Shown here in pieces: positions 38,426-46,835 of a stretch of 64,000 nt of DNA. Numbering within the stretch: the first letter of the stretch is position 1; each line of letters opens with the position of its first letter. The stretch is from Listeria innocua (lineage in GTDB: Bacteria > Bacillota > Bacilli > Lactobacillales > Listeriaceae): assembly GCF_028596125.1 (NCBI RefSeq), contig NZ_CP117229.1:2588001-2652000 (forward strand), given 5' to 3'. The position numbers and the translations under genes were made by a program. A model generated the notes under the pieces. It ran no database searches. It saw nothing but the letters and a program-made list of their open reading frames with translations, and was not told the origin of the DNA.

Positions 38426-38454
38426 AGTTTAACATAGAAAATCTATGCTCGCAA
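38426..38454 (-). promoter_or_regulatory. Promoter of the M-box/mgtA transcript
   Basis: On the minus strand TTGCGA (38454-38449), 17 bases and TAAACT (38431-38426) form a SigA-like promoter, with a start near 38419, just before the aptamer. The TetR gene at 38498 ends upstream of it. Confidence 0.6.
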
Positions 38455-38497
38455 GACAAAATGTAAAATGTTTAACTTTTATTTAACTTTTCGTGAT

Positions 38498-39064
38498 TTA
38501 TTTCAATAATTTTAACAAAACATCTGCTAAGGCATCTGCAGTTGTCGTAATCGTTGGCGGGCGTTTATAAATATCATCTCGCACTTTCTCTACCATGATT
38601 AGCAAAATAACACTATTTAAAATTAAAGAAATTGCATCTGCTTCTTGGGATGAGTTCTTACTTGGAACCATTTCTTGTACTTTTTGATTAACCCGCTCGT
38701 ATAGATATTCGACAATTGACGGATCAATAAATTCCATATCTTTACTGCCCATTTCCCGAACAGAAATTACCATGAAATCACGATATTTTTCATAAATATC
38801 CGAAATAAACTGACTTGCTTGACGTAAAAATACTTTGGCACTCTCAAAATCTTTATCAAAAAATTGATTGATTTCAGCTTTCATACTTTCAAATTGCACT
38901 TCAAGAGTCATATGAATTAAATTATCTTTGTTCTTAAATTTTTTAAAAATTGTTGCTTCATTTATTCCAGCGGCTTCTGCTAATTGTCTTGTTGTGGAGC
39001 CTTTTATGCCATTTTTTGCCATCATACAAAGCGTTGCATCCATGATGGATTCGTTTGTAATCAT
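38498..39064 (-). CDS. TetR-family transcriptional regulator
   Basis: A 188-residue regulator with the N-terminal TetR helix-turn-helix MMAKNGIKGSTTRQLAEAAGINEATIFKKFKNKDNLI and a helical ligand domain. The ATG at 39064 follows GGGGGTAAAATA; an upstream TTG frame includes that site and is rejected. No transporter or enzyme gene is adjacent, so the target is unknown. The palindrome at 39088 suggests autorepression. It is divergent from murA, which it might also affect. Confidence 0.9.
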   Translation of the reverse strand: MITNESIMDATLCMMAKNGIKGSTTRQLAEAAGINEATIFKKFKNKDNLIHMTLEVQFESMKAEINQFFDKDFESAKVFLRQASQFISDIYEKYRDFMVISVREMGSKDMEFIDPSIVEYLYERVNQKVQEMVPSKNSSQEADAISLILNSVILLIMVEKVRDDIYKRPPTITTTADALADVLLKLLK

Positions 39065-39087
39065 TATTTTACCCCCGTTCAACTAAG

Positions 39088-39101
39088 TAAGCACTTGCTT
39101 A
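39088..39101. promoter_or_regulatory. Palindrome upstream of the TetR gene, likely operator
   Basis: TAAGCA and TGCTTA flank a 2-base centre, 24 bases before the TetR start and in the divergent gap with murA. TetR proteins usually bind such palindromes over their own promoter. Confidence 0.6.
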
Positions 39102-39226
39102 TATTAAGTATAACAAATACCGACCTTTTTGACAATTTAATTACAATTTGTCGATAACAGTCATAAGATATGTGAAGTGTGTAATAATGGAGGTAGAATA
39201 TTTAAAAGAATTGGAAGTGACTTACC

Positions 39227-41011
39227 ATGCAAAAAACGAGAAAAGAACGTATTTTAGAAGCTTTGAAAGAAGAAAAGAAGAATAAAAAAAGTAACAAATT
39301 CAAAACTGGGGCAACAATTGCTGGAGTTACAGCCATAGCGACCTCTGTTACTGTTCCAGGAATTGAAGTAATGGTTAGCGCTGATGAAACAGCACCCGCA
39401 GACGAATCTTCTAAAACAGCCAATCCAACTGCTTCAACAGAAACTAACACAAATACTGAAACAGCAACACCTGATAAAACAGTAGAAAATAAAACCGAAA
39501 CAAAACAAACTGAAACAAAAGAACAAGCCACTACGCCTACAGAAAAAGCACCAGTTGCAAAACAAGTTGAAAAAACACCCGCTGAACCCATAACAGTCAG
39601 CAATCCAGATGACAAAACAAGTTCTCCTACTCCAGCGACTTATAATTTAGTACAAAAAACAGCGCTACGTTCAGGAGCTACAATCCAAAGCTTTATTAAT
39701 TCTATCCAAGCATCCTCTTCCCAAATCGCAGCAGCTAATGACTTATATGCATCTGTCATGATCGCCCAAGCAATTTTAGAAAGTGCTTATGGAACAAGTG
39801 AATTAGGCTCTGCTCCTAACTATAACCTTTTTGGAATTAAAGGAGCTTACAACGGCCAATCATACACTAAACAAACATTAGAAGATGACGGTAAAGGAAA
39901 CTACTACACAATCACAGCTAAGTTCAGAAAATACCCTTCTTACCATCAATCACTTGAAGACTATGCCAAAGTTATTCGTAACGGCCCAAGCTGGAATTCA
40001 AATTACTACTCCAAAGTTTGGAAAAGTAATACTAACTCCTACAAAGACGCAACCAAGGCTTTAACAGGAACTTATGCAACGGATACAGCCTATGCAACGA
40101 AATTAAACGACCTAATTAGCCGATATAATTTAACGCAATACGATAGCGGCAAAACAACTGGCGGAAATTCTGGTAACACAGGGAATACTGGTAATACCGG
40201 AAACACTGGAAATACAAACACTTCCAACGCTAAAATTTATACAGTTGTAAAAGGTGACTCGCTTTGGAGAATCGCGAACAACCATAAAGTAACGATTGCT
40301 AACCTTAAATCTTGGAACAACCTGAAATCCGATTTCATTTACCCAGGACAAAAACTTAAAGTTAGCGCTGGTACGACTACAAGCAACACGAACACATCAA
40401 AACCAAGCACAAATACTAACACATCGAAACCAAGCACTAGCACTAACGCTAAAGTTTACACGGTTGCTAAAGGTGACTCGCTTTGGAGAATCGCGACTAA
40501 CCATAAAGTAACAATCGCCAACTTAAAATCTTGGAACAACCTGAAATCCGATTTCATTTATCCAGGACAAAAGCTTAAAGTAAGTGCCGGAACGACTACA
40601 AGCAACACAAACACATCAAAACCGAGCACAAATACCAACACATCTAAACCAAGCACTAGCACCAACGCTAAAGTTTACACGGTTGCTAAAGGTGACTCAC
40701 TTTGGAGAATCGCGACTAACCATAAAGTAACAATCGCCAACTTAAAATCTTGGAACAACCTGAAATCCGATTTCATTTATCCAGGACAAAAGCTTAAAGT
40801 TAGCGCTGGAACAACTACAAACAACACAAACGCTGCTAAACCAAGCACAAATAAACCAAGCAACTCTGCAGTAAAAACATACACTGTCAAAAAAGGTGAC
40901 TCACTTTGGGCCATTTCAAGACAATATAAAACAACTGTAGATAATATTAAAGCTTGGAATAAATTAACAAGCAACATGATTCATGTTGGTCAGAAATTGA
41001 CGATTAAGTGA
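39227..41011 (+). CDS. murA: Cell-wall autolysin MurA/NamA (N-acetylglucosaminidase with LysM repeats)
   Basis: The 594-residue protein has a long signal-type N terminus (KFKTGATIAGVTAIATSVTVPG), a low-complexity Thr/Glu/Lys spacer to about residue 140, a glucosaminidase domain (QSFINSIQASSSQIAAANDLYASVMIAQAILESAYGTSELG, residues about 155-300) and four LysM modules (YTVVKGDSLWRIANNHKVTIANL and so on). It hydrolyses peptidoglycan and separates daughter cells; in Listeria it is exported by SecA2 (known, not visible here). Modules two and three are almost identical at DNA level. GGAAGTGA precedes the ATG. Confidence 0.95.
   Translation: MQKTRKERILEALKEEKKNKKSNKFKTGATIAGVTAIATSVTVPGIEVMVSADETAPADESSKTANPTASTETNTNTETATPDKTVENKTETKQTETKEQATTPTEKAPVAKQVEKTPAEPITVSNPDDKTSSPTPATYNLVQKTALRSGATIQSFINSIQASSSQIAAANDLYASVMIAQAILESAYGTSELGSAPNYNLFGIKGAYNGQSYTKQTLEDDGKGNYYTITAKFRKYPSYHQSLEDYAKVIRNGPSWNSNYYSKVWKSNTNSYKDATKALTGTYATDTAYATKLNDLISRYNLTQYDSGKTTGGNSGNTGNTGNTGNTGNTNTSNAKIYTVVKGDSLWRIANNHKVTIANLKSWNNLKSDFIYPGQKLKVSAGTTTSNTNTSKPSTNTNTSKPSTSTNAKVYTVAKGDSLWRIATNHKVTIANLKSWNNLKSDFIYPGQKLKVSAGTTTSNTNTSKPSTNTNTSKPSTSTNAKVYTVAKGDSLWRIATNHKVTIANLKSWNNLKSDFIYPGQKLKVSAGTTTNNTNAAKPSTNKPSNSAVKTYTVKKGDSLWAISRQYKTTVDNIKAWNKLTSNMIHVGQKLTIK
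40358..40795 (+). repeat. Two tandem 219-base repeats inside murA
   Basis: The unit from 40358 recurs at 40577, each copy being 73 codons: a Thr/Asn/Ser linker plus one LysM module. The copies differ at only scattered bases. A third, partial linker starts at 40796. Such repeats can change number by recombination, which would alter LysM count and protein length. Confidence 0.9.
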
Positions 41012-41047
41012 ATATAAAAAACCTAACTCCTGAGCGAGGTAGGTCTG

Positions 41048-41092
41048 AAACTGCGGATAAAGCGAGAAATTGCTTTGTCTGCGGTTTTTTTA
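41048..41092 (+). terminator. Intrinsic terminator of murA
   Basis: AAACTGCGGATAAAGC pairs, with G-U pairs, with GCTTTGTCTGCGGTTT and is followed by TTTT, 37 bases after the murA stop. Confidence 0.8.
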
Positions 41093-41129
41093 TTAAACTA
41101 AACAGTTCCTGAATAGCAGAGCCTATTGG

Positions 41130-41381
41130 TTATAATTCATCTATCTCGCATTGATAGTTTAAAGCATCCAATTCCCATTTAATCTTTTTCATCGTTAACT
41201 CGGCTTCTGCTAGGCTTGAATTTAATAAGCAATATATATAAGTTTCTTCATTAGTGTGATAGATGTTGAAATCCATTAAATCGGGCCACTTTTCGATACC
41301 AGAGGGCACACAAAAAACATTGAAGTATGACCTCACATCTTTTATCCCCGAATCAATAATACTCTTTTCTATAATTTTCAA
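41130..41381 (-). CDS. Hypothetical protein with no canonical start codon
   Basis: The frame encodes an 83-residue soluble protein from a TTG at 41381 (KIIEKSIIDSGIKDVRSYFNVF to ALNYQCEIDEL). That TTG has no ribosome binding site. The frame stays open and protein-like upstream for at least 17 more codons (ILGLEWSIKSKEDYEEI), where AAAGAAGG sits 5 bases from an ATT (41432) and 8 from a CTG (41429) but no ATG, GTG or TTG occurs. Either a rare start is used or the start has been lost by mutation. I do not recognise the family. Confidence 0.5.
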   Translation of the reverse strand: MKIIEKSIIDSGIKDVRSYFNVFCVPSGIEKWPDLMDFNIYHTNEETYIYCLLNSSLAEAELTMKKIKWELDALNYQCEIDEL

Positions 41382-41642
41382 AATTTCTTCATAATCTTCT
41401 TTTGATTTTATTGACCATTCTAAGCCCAGAATAACAACCTTCTTTCTTAATAATATTTATTTTCTCTTACTATCTAAATTTAGTTAATCTGATTGAAAAT
41501 ATTATACTCGCAATTAAGTCCATCGTGCACGTCTTATTTCTAGTGGAGGCGTATATGCCATATTTTATCTAGTTTATTGTATGGCTAGATTTTATCTCTG
41601 CTGTATGTCATTAAGAAAATTTTTTAATACATAACTTTTGTC

Positions 41643-41664
41643 AAAGAATTTTGAATGCTATAAT
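41643..41664 (+). promoter_or_regulatory. Promoter of the type I toxin message
   Basis: TATAAT at 41659-41664 is preceded by the -35-like TTTGTC/TTGTCA around 41637-41643 with 15-17 base spacing. The start would be about 41671, giving a toxin leader of about 92 bases. Confidence 0.65.
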
Positions 41665-41762
41665 AGTAAATGCAGTAGCAAAGTGAATAGACGGTGGCTA
41701 ATCCTCAGTAGGGGATGATGCCTATGGTTTACAAAGGTTTTACTCCTAGAAAGGAATAAAGC

Positions 41763-41849
41763 ATGTCTGTATTTGAAGCAATGACTTTAATGTTGGCTTT
41801 TGCCACATTGGTTGTGCTGATACTAGACTTTAATAAACCAAAAAAATAA
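41763..41849 (+). CDS. Holin-like small membrane toxin (type I toxin-antitoxin)
   Basis: A 28-residue ORF reads MSVFEAMTLMLAFATLVVLI and ends DFNKPKK: one membrane helix with a short charged tail. It matches the pattern of the putative holin-like toxins (TxpA/BsrE-like, S-x-(Y/F)-E-A-(L/M)-x-L-M-(I/L)). The ATG is 6 bases after AAAGGAA. Such peptides insert in the membrane and stop growth when their antisense RNA is lost. The convergent antitoxin RNA overlaps its 3' end. Confidence 0.8.
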   Translation: MSVFEAMTLMLAFATLVVLILDFNKPKK

Positions 41850-41968
41850 TCGTCTTTACACTTTGACGGGTGCGAAAAGACGATTATCTATCAATTTTTA
41901 AACCTTGTCCACCGTCTTTTTAACGGTGCTACTGTTTGGGAGTCATGTTCACGCATGGCTCTCTTTTC
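41843..41968 (-). ncRNA. Predicted antisense antitoxin RNA
   Basis: On the minus strand a promoter (41975-42004) should start transcription near 41968. The transcript of about 125 bases ends at a strong terminator, AATCGTCTTT pairing with AAAGACGATT followed by ATTTTTTT (41888-41843). It is fully complementary to the 3' untranslated part of the toxin message and reaches the toxin stop codon, the standard RatA/SR4-like arrangement. Confidence 0.75.
41939..41968 (+). terminator. Terminator of the toxin message
   Basis: GGGAGTCATG and CATGGCTCTC form a stem around TTCACG, followed by TTTTCATTT. It lies opposite the antitoxin start, so the two RNAs overlap along the whole antitoxin. Confidence 0.75.
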
Positions 41969-41974
41969 ATTTAC

Positions 41975-42004
41975 ATAGTAACACATTTCAAACTGGTTTG
42001 CCAA
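41975..42004 (-). promoter_or_regulatory. Promoter of the antitoxin RNA
   Basis: On the minus strand TTGGCA (42004-41999), 18 bases and TACTAT (41980-41975) form a near-consensus SigA promoter, stronger than the toxin promoter, as expected for an antitoxin made in excess. Confidence 0.75.
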
Positions 42005-42021
42005 GGCCTGAAATAAAAGAA

Positions 42022-42049
42022 AAACAGGTAGCCCTTATCGCAAACCTGC
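42022..42049 (-). terminator. Terminator after pstA
   Basis: On the minus strand AGCAGGT and ACCTG form a short stem followed by TTTTTCTTTT, 17 bases after the pstA stop. It would insulate pstA from the antitoxin promoter. Confidence 0.7.
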
Positions 42050-42065
42050 TTTCCCACTATCTGTC

Positions 42066-42410
<345 letters not shown>

Positions 42411-42502
42411 CTAAAAATCTATCTTTTTTCTATTATAGCAAACAAATCCCTTTTTAAAGAGCGATATGCACTTATGGATTGGTACTTAAATCACATGGAA
42501 TG

Positions 42503-43129
42503 TTAAGTTAGTTGCTTTAAAATATCTGCTAAAATAATAGTAGTAATCTCTTCTGGCGTCTTCGTTGCGTCCACTCGCATGAAACGATCTGGAAACATTT
42601 GGATAATTTTCTCATAACCATTTTGTACTTTTTCGTGGTAAGTAATGTCCTCTTTGTCTAGACGATTAACTTCGCGGCCTTTGTTAGCAGCAATTCTAGC
42701 TAAGCCGACTTCTGCGGGTACATCAAGGTAGTAGGTCCGATCAGGGATTGTATCTTCAATCGCATATAAATTCACTTGTAAAACTTGTTCCATATTCATG
42801 TCACGTCCTGCTCCTTGGTAAGCAAGAGAGCTATCCATAAAGCGGTCACAAAGTACTGTTTTCCCTGCTGCTAAAGCTGGGCGAATTGTTTCAACAACAT
42901 GCTGACGGCGTGCGCCTGCAATAAGCAGTACTTCTGTTTTTGGATCCATTTCTTCATTGCCAATTCCGAGGACGATATTTCTTACTTTTTCTGAAATCGG
43001 GCTGCCACCTGGTTCACGGGTTTTAATGAAATCAATACCCGCTTCTTCCATTTTTTGGTTTAACAGGGTGCCGACAGTTGTTTTTCCAGAACCATCTGGA
43101 CCTTCAAGTGTAATAAAAATTGCTTTCAT
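42503..43129 (-). CDS. tmk: Thymidylate kinase
   Basis: A 208-residue kinase making dTDP from dTMP. P-loop [15 protein letters not shown] at residues about 6-20, the DR(F/Y) motif in [18 protein letters not shown] and a lid region follow. Length is normal. It lies between the decarboxylase-like gene and pstA, the same order as Bacillus yaaO-tmk-yaaQ. GGAAATTACG before the ATG is a modest ribosome binding site. Confidence 0.97.
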
Positions 43130-43181
43130 TTCGTAATTTCCTTTCCCTTTCGCGTCGCTTTCTGTTTGATTATAGCATAAA

Positions 43182-44561
43182 TTAGCGGAATATACGGATG
43201 TAATTCTCGGCTAGTTTTTCGCCGCCTTGGTAGTGCCGCGAGCGAATACTTTTTAGTTCGCGGATATGTTTTTCTGTGATACTTTCTCCGCGGATAATAG
43301 CTGGGATTCCCGGCGGATAAAGCGAGATTGTTTCAGCCGAAACGCGTGTCGTAGCTTCATCTAATGACACAAATTCGGTCGCGCGGGCGTGCATTTCTTC
43401 GTAAGTTAACGCAAGACCTGACGCAAAAGGCGCTGACATTTCATATGGTTGTTTCGCGATTTCTTTTTTCGACGGAGAATGAATCCGACTAATCGGTGTG
43501 AAATCAATCCCTTTTTTAATTAATGGTAAAATCAGTAACACTTGTGACTCGTCGGCAAGCTCTGGGAAATAAGAACTTTCTTCAAAAATCGCTTGCAATT
43601 CGTAGCCCGTGTAGCCTGTTTTACGGACGATGATTTTAAGCGGATCATCCGGCAAAATGACTTCAAATTTATTTTTTGTTAGCCATTTAATCCATCTGGC
43701 GCGCATTTTCCAAAAAGCTTCAACGTCTGCCGCTGTGTAAGTTGCCGCATATTTCCGCGCCGCATCCAGTGACGCCATGATTAAATAAGATGGGCTACTC
43801 GTTTGAAATACTTGCAGATAATAAGCTAGTTTTTCAAAAATCGGTAGATCATTCACGACATGTAAATAGGATCCCATCGTTAGCGCCGGCAATGTCTTAT
43901 GCGCCGACTGAACGACAACATCCGCACCAAGCTCCACTGCACTTTTCGGAAATTCAGAACTTGTTAAAAAATGTGCCCCGTGCGCCTCATCGACAAACAC
44001 AACCGCGCCATACTGATGCGCAATTCGAATACATTTTTCTAAATTAAAAGTCGTTCCGTAATAGCTCGGATAAGTGAAAATACATAGTTTTATATCTGGG
44101 TGATTATGTAAGGTTTCTTCCAGAAGTTCGGTTGTCACGCCACTCGCGACGCCGACTTCTTTATTGGTTGCCGGAGTTAAGAAAATCGGTTTTCCACCGG
44201 CGAGTTCGATGCCATGCAAGATTGATTTATGTGCATCTCTTGGCACTAAAACTTTCTCCCCGCGCTTTAACGTTGCCATAATAACCGCCAAGCTTCCTCC
44301 GCTTGTCCCATTGACTAGAAAATAGCTTTTTTTACTTCCATAGCATTCAGAAAGTAACTCCTCTGCTTCCAAAATCACGTCTTCTGGGTGATGTAAGTCG
44401 TCCATCCCGGTGATTTCTGTTACATCCCATTTTAATAAATTTTGCCATACAGCTGGATAAATGGCTCCACTTTTGTGGCCTGGAACATGGAGTGATATTG
44501 GGCAGGATTTAGCATGAGCATCTAACCGTTCCACTAAAGGCATTTTAGATTGATCTCGCAT
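43182..44561 (-). CDS. Orn/Lys/Arg decarboxylase-like PLP enzyme
   Basis: About 459 residues of fold type I PLP decarboxylase. It has the substrate/PLP region [24 protein letters not shown], the aspartate strand [12 protein letters not shown] and the PLP lysine in [19 protein letters not shown]. It resembles Bacillus YaaO and SpeA-class lysine/arginine decarboxylases; the substrate is not certain. The ATG at 44561 follows AAAAGGGGAATTGTT, so the TTG at 44579 is rejected. Confidence 0.88.
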
Positions 44562-44631
44562 AACAATTCCCCTTTTCAAATTCTCTTCTTCATTGTACCA
44601 TTTTGCTGGATTTATGACACATTCTTGCAGT

Positions 44632-44664
44632 TTTAAAGCGTTTTCATTTTATAAGTTGTATAAT
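44632..44664 (+). promoter_or_regulatory. Promoter region of dhaKLM with cre-like site
   Basis: TTTAAAGCGTTTTCAT (44632-44647) matches the cre consensus at all but one fixed base. It overlaps the place of the -35 box of a promoter whose -10 is TATAAT (44659-44664). CcpA binding here would block initiation when glucose is present. Confidence 0.5.
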
Positions 44665-44744
44665 AAAGACAGCAACCACGTTTTGACTTTCTAGTAAAGG
44701 GAAATTGAGGTAAGAGGACAATTTTAAAGGAGGTTTTTTGTCAG

Positions 44745-45734
44745 ATGAAGAAGATTCTTAACGGTACAGATCAAGTAGTAGAACAGATGGTGGAAGGTTT
44801 AGTTAAATCGCACGCAGATGTTGTTCACCGTGTCGAAGGAACTCGCGTCATTGCAAGAAATGATAAACGTCCAGGAAAAGTCGGGCTAGTAAGCGGCGGA
44901 GGTTCTGGTCACGAGCCGGCTCATGCTGGTTATGTGGGTCGCGGAATGCTCTCTGCGGCTGTATGTGGCGATGTTTTCACTTCCCCAACCCCAGACCAAA
45001 TTTATGAAGGTATTAAAGCCGCAGATCAAGGCGCTGGTGTGCTTTTAATCGTAAAAAATTATACCGGTGATGTAATGAATTTTGAAATGGCGGCAGATTT
45101 AGCGGATGCCGATGATATTAAAGTAGAACAAATTGTAGTAGATGATGATATTGCTGTTGAAGACAGTACTTTTACAACTGGACGTCGTGGTGTTGCTGGG
45201 ACGGTTCTAGTGCATAAAATTATCGGGGCAGCCGCAGAAGCAGGCGCATCCCTTGAAGAACTAAAAGCACTCGGCGAAAAAGTTATTGCTTCTGTTAAAA
45301 CGCTTGGGGTTGCTCTTTCTCCGTGTACAGTTCCCGAGGTTGGACATCCTGGTTTTGAGCTTGGCGACGACGAAATTGAGCTTGGCATTGGTATCCACGG
45401 TGAACCTGGCTTTACGCGTGAAAAAATTATGCCATCCGCAAGACTTGCTAAACAACTTTATGAACGCATTAGTAGTGAAAGCAAACTCCTAGCTGGTGAT
45501 AAAGTGGTTGTCCTTGTTAACGGCATGGGCGCAACACCACTAATGGAACAATATGTTTTCGCAAATGATGTCCATGAACTTCTAAAAAATGCCGGTGTTC
45601 AAGTTGAAAAAACACTCGTTGGCGATTATATGACTTCACTTGAAATGGCCGGATTATCCCTTACCATTTTGAAATTAGAAGATGAAAAATGGGTCGATAT
45701 GTTGAAACTTCCAGTAGACACAATTGCTTGGTAA
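44745..45734 (+). CDS. dhaK: PTS-dependent dihydroxyacetone kinase, substrate-binding subunit DhaK
   Basis: The 329-residue subunit binds dihydroxyacetone covalently through a histidine. It shows GLVSGGGSGHEPAHAGYVGRGMLSAAVCGDVFTSP, LLIVKNYTGDVMNFEMA and GIHGEPGFTR, where the GIHGEPG histidine is the hemiaminal site. Length fits DhaK of the PEP-dependent type rather than the fused ATP-type kinase. AAAGGAGGTTTTTTGTCAG precedes the ATG. DhaL and DhaM follow. Confidence 0.95.
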   Translation: MKKILNGTDQVVEQMVEGLVKSHADVVHRVEGTRVIARNDKRPGKVGLVSGGGSGHEPAHAGYVGRGMLSAAVCGDVFTSPTPDQIYEGIKAADQGAGVLLIVKNYTGDVMNFEMAADLADADDIKVEQIVVDDDIAVEDSTFTTGRRGVAGTVLVHKIIGAAAEAGASLEELKALGEKVIASVKTLGVALSPCTVPEVGHPGFELGDDEIELGIGIHGEPGFTREKIMPSARLAKQLYERISSESKLLAGDKVVVLVNGMGATPLMEQYVFANDVHELLKNAGVQVEKTLVGDYMTSLEMAGLSLTILKLEDEKWVDMLKLPVDTIAW

Positions 45735-45755
45735 AAAGATTTGGAGGAATGAATA

Positions 45756-46352
45756 ATGACTTATGATAAAGATTGGGCGTTACGCTGGTTAAATGATTTC
45801 GGCGAACGCGTACAAGAAAATAAACAATTATTAAGTGATCTCGACCAAGCGATTGGCGACGGAGACCACGGAATCAATATGGCTCGCGGACTAAGCGAAC
45901 TCAAAAAAGCTTTTACCGAGAAAGAGCCAGCAGATTTAACAGATGTATTTAAAACCGCTGGGATGACAATGGTTAGCAAGGTCGGCGGCGCATCTGGACC
46001 ACTTTATGGAACAGCCTTTTTAAACATGAGTAAAGCGGTCGATTCAGAAACAATTGACGCAGAAGGCTTAACCAAAGTGATTGAAGCAGGACTTGAAGGG
46101 ATCGAAAAACGCGGTAAATCCCATGCTGGCGAGAAAACAATGATTGATGTTTGGGAACCAGTTGTAAATGCCCTTCATCAGGAAGATTTAACAGATGATG
46201 TTGTTGAAGCAGCTTTACAAAAAACAAAAGATTTAAAAGCAACAAAAGGACGTGCCAGCTATCTAGGTGAACGGTCTATCGGGCATCTCGATCCCGGCGC
46301 CTACTCTTCTGCTCTCCTATTCCACGCAATGCTTCAAACGGAGGTGAGCTGA
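45756..46352 (+). CDS. dhaL: Dihydroxyacetone kinase ADP-binding subunit DhaL
   Basis: The 198-residue subunit holds ADP as a bound cofactor and phosphorylates the DhaK-bound substrate. Typical motifs are LDQAIGDGDHGINMARG (metal and phosphate binding), GGASGPLYGTAF, RGKSHAGEKTMIDVW and KGRASYLGERSIGHLDPGA. It begins 21 bases after dhaK with TTGGAGGAATGAATA. Confidence 0.96.
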   Translation: MTYDKDWALRWLNDFGERVQENKQLLSDLDQAIGDGDHGINMARGLSELKKAFTEKEPADLTDVFKTAGMTMVSKVGGASGPLYGTAFLNMSKAVDSETIDAEGLTKVIEAGLEGIEKRGKSHAGEKTMIDVWEPVVNALHQEDLTDDVVEAALQKTKDLKATKGRASYLGERSIGHLDPGAYSSALLFHAMLQTEVS

Positions 46353-46355
46353 ATT

Positions 46356-46730
46356 ATGGCTAAACCATATGGAGTTGTCATTATTTCTCACTCCAAAGAT
46401 GTTGCAAAAGGTGTCCATGATATCATTAAAGAAATCGCACCTGACGTATCTATTACGCATGCTGGTGGAACAGAAGATGGTCGCATTGGCACAAGTTTCG
46501 ACACAGTAAACGAAGCGATTGAAAGCAATGAAGCCGACAAAGTCTACACTTTTTATGACCTTGGAAGCGCCAAAATGAACATTGAAACAGTAGAAGAAAT
46601 TAGTGAAAAAGAAATTATTCTTTTTAATGCCCCCATTTTAGAGGGAGCTTATGCTACTGCTGCTCAAATTCAAATGGACGAAAAACCGGAAGTAATCGCA
46701 GCAAATCTTAAAACAATCGAAATTAAATAA
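46356..46730 (+). CDS. dhaM: Dihydroxyacetone kinase phosphotransfer subunit DhaM
   Basis: A single EIIA-type domain of 124 residues with the phosphorylated histidine in VVIISHSKDVAKGVHDI near residue 11 and ITHAGGTEDGRIGTS. It takes phosphate from HPr and rephosphorylates DhaL-bound ADP. It lacks the HPr and EI-like domains of E. coli DhaM, as usual in Firmicutes. It starts 3 bases after dhaL. Confidence 0.95.
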   Translation: MAKPYGVVIISHSKDVAKGVHDIIKEIAPDVSITHAGGTEDGRIGTSFDTVNEAIESNEADKVYTFYDLGSAKMNIETVEEISEKEIILFNAPILEGAYATAAQIQMDEKPEVIAANLKTIEIK

Positions 46731-46739
46731 CTGAAAAAA

Positions 46740-46777
46740 TCCCTTTAGATGCTTTTTTGTCTAGAGGGACTTTTTTA
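46740..46777 (+). terminator. Intrinsic terminator of dhaKLM
   Basis: TCCCTTTAGA and TCTAGAGGGA form a stem around a T-rich loop and are followed by CTTTTTT. Confidence 0.9.
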
Positions 46778-46835
46778 TTTAATGGTATAATTACTTAAAA
46801 TAAATTCCCATTCTAAAAAGTTAGGATTTGAAACG

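Larger units (their letters stand above)
41671..41968 (+). other. Type I toxin mRNA with 5'-3' long-range pairing
   Basis: From the promoter to the terminator at 41939-41968 the transcript would be about 300 bases for only 28 codons. AGACGGTGG (41689-41697) in the leader is perfectly complementary to CCACCGTCT (41909-41917) near the 3' end, and TCCTAGAAAGGA (about 41745) can fold over the AAGGA ribosome binding site. Such locked, slowly maturing messages are the hallmark of type I toxins such as txpA and fst. Confidence 0.7.

Noticed and set aside
39202-39615. 137-codon minus-strand frame opposite the murA start
   Set aside because: It is a Val/Ser/Ala-rich mirror of the Thr/Glu-rich murA spacer, with no ribosome binding site.
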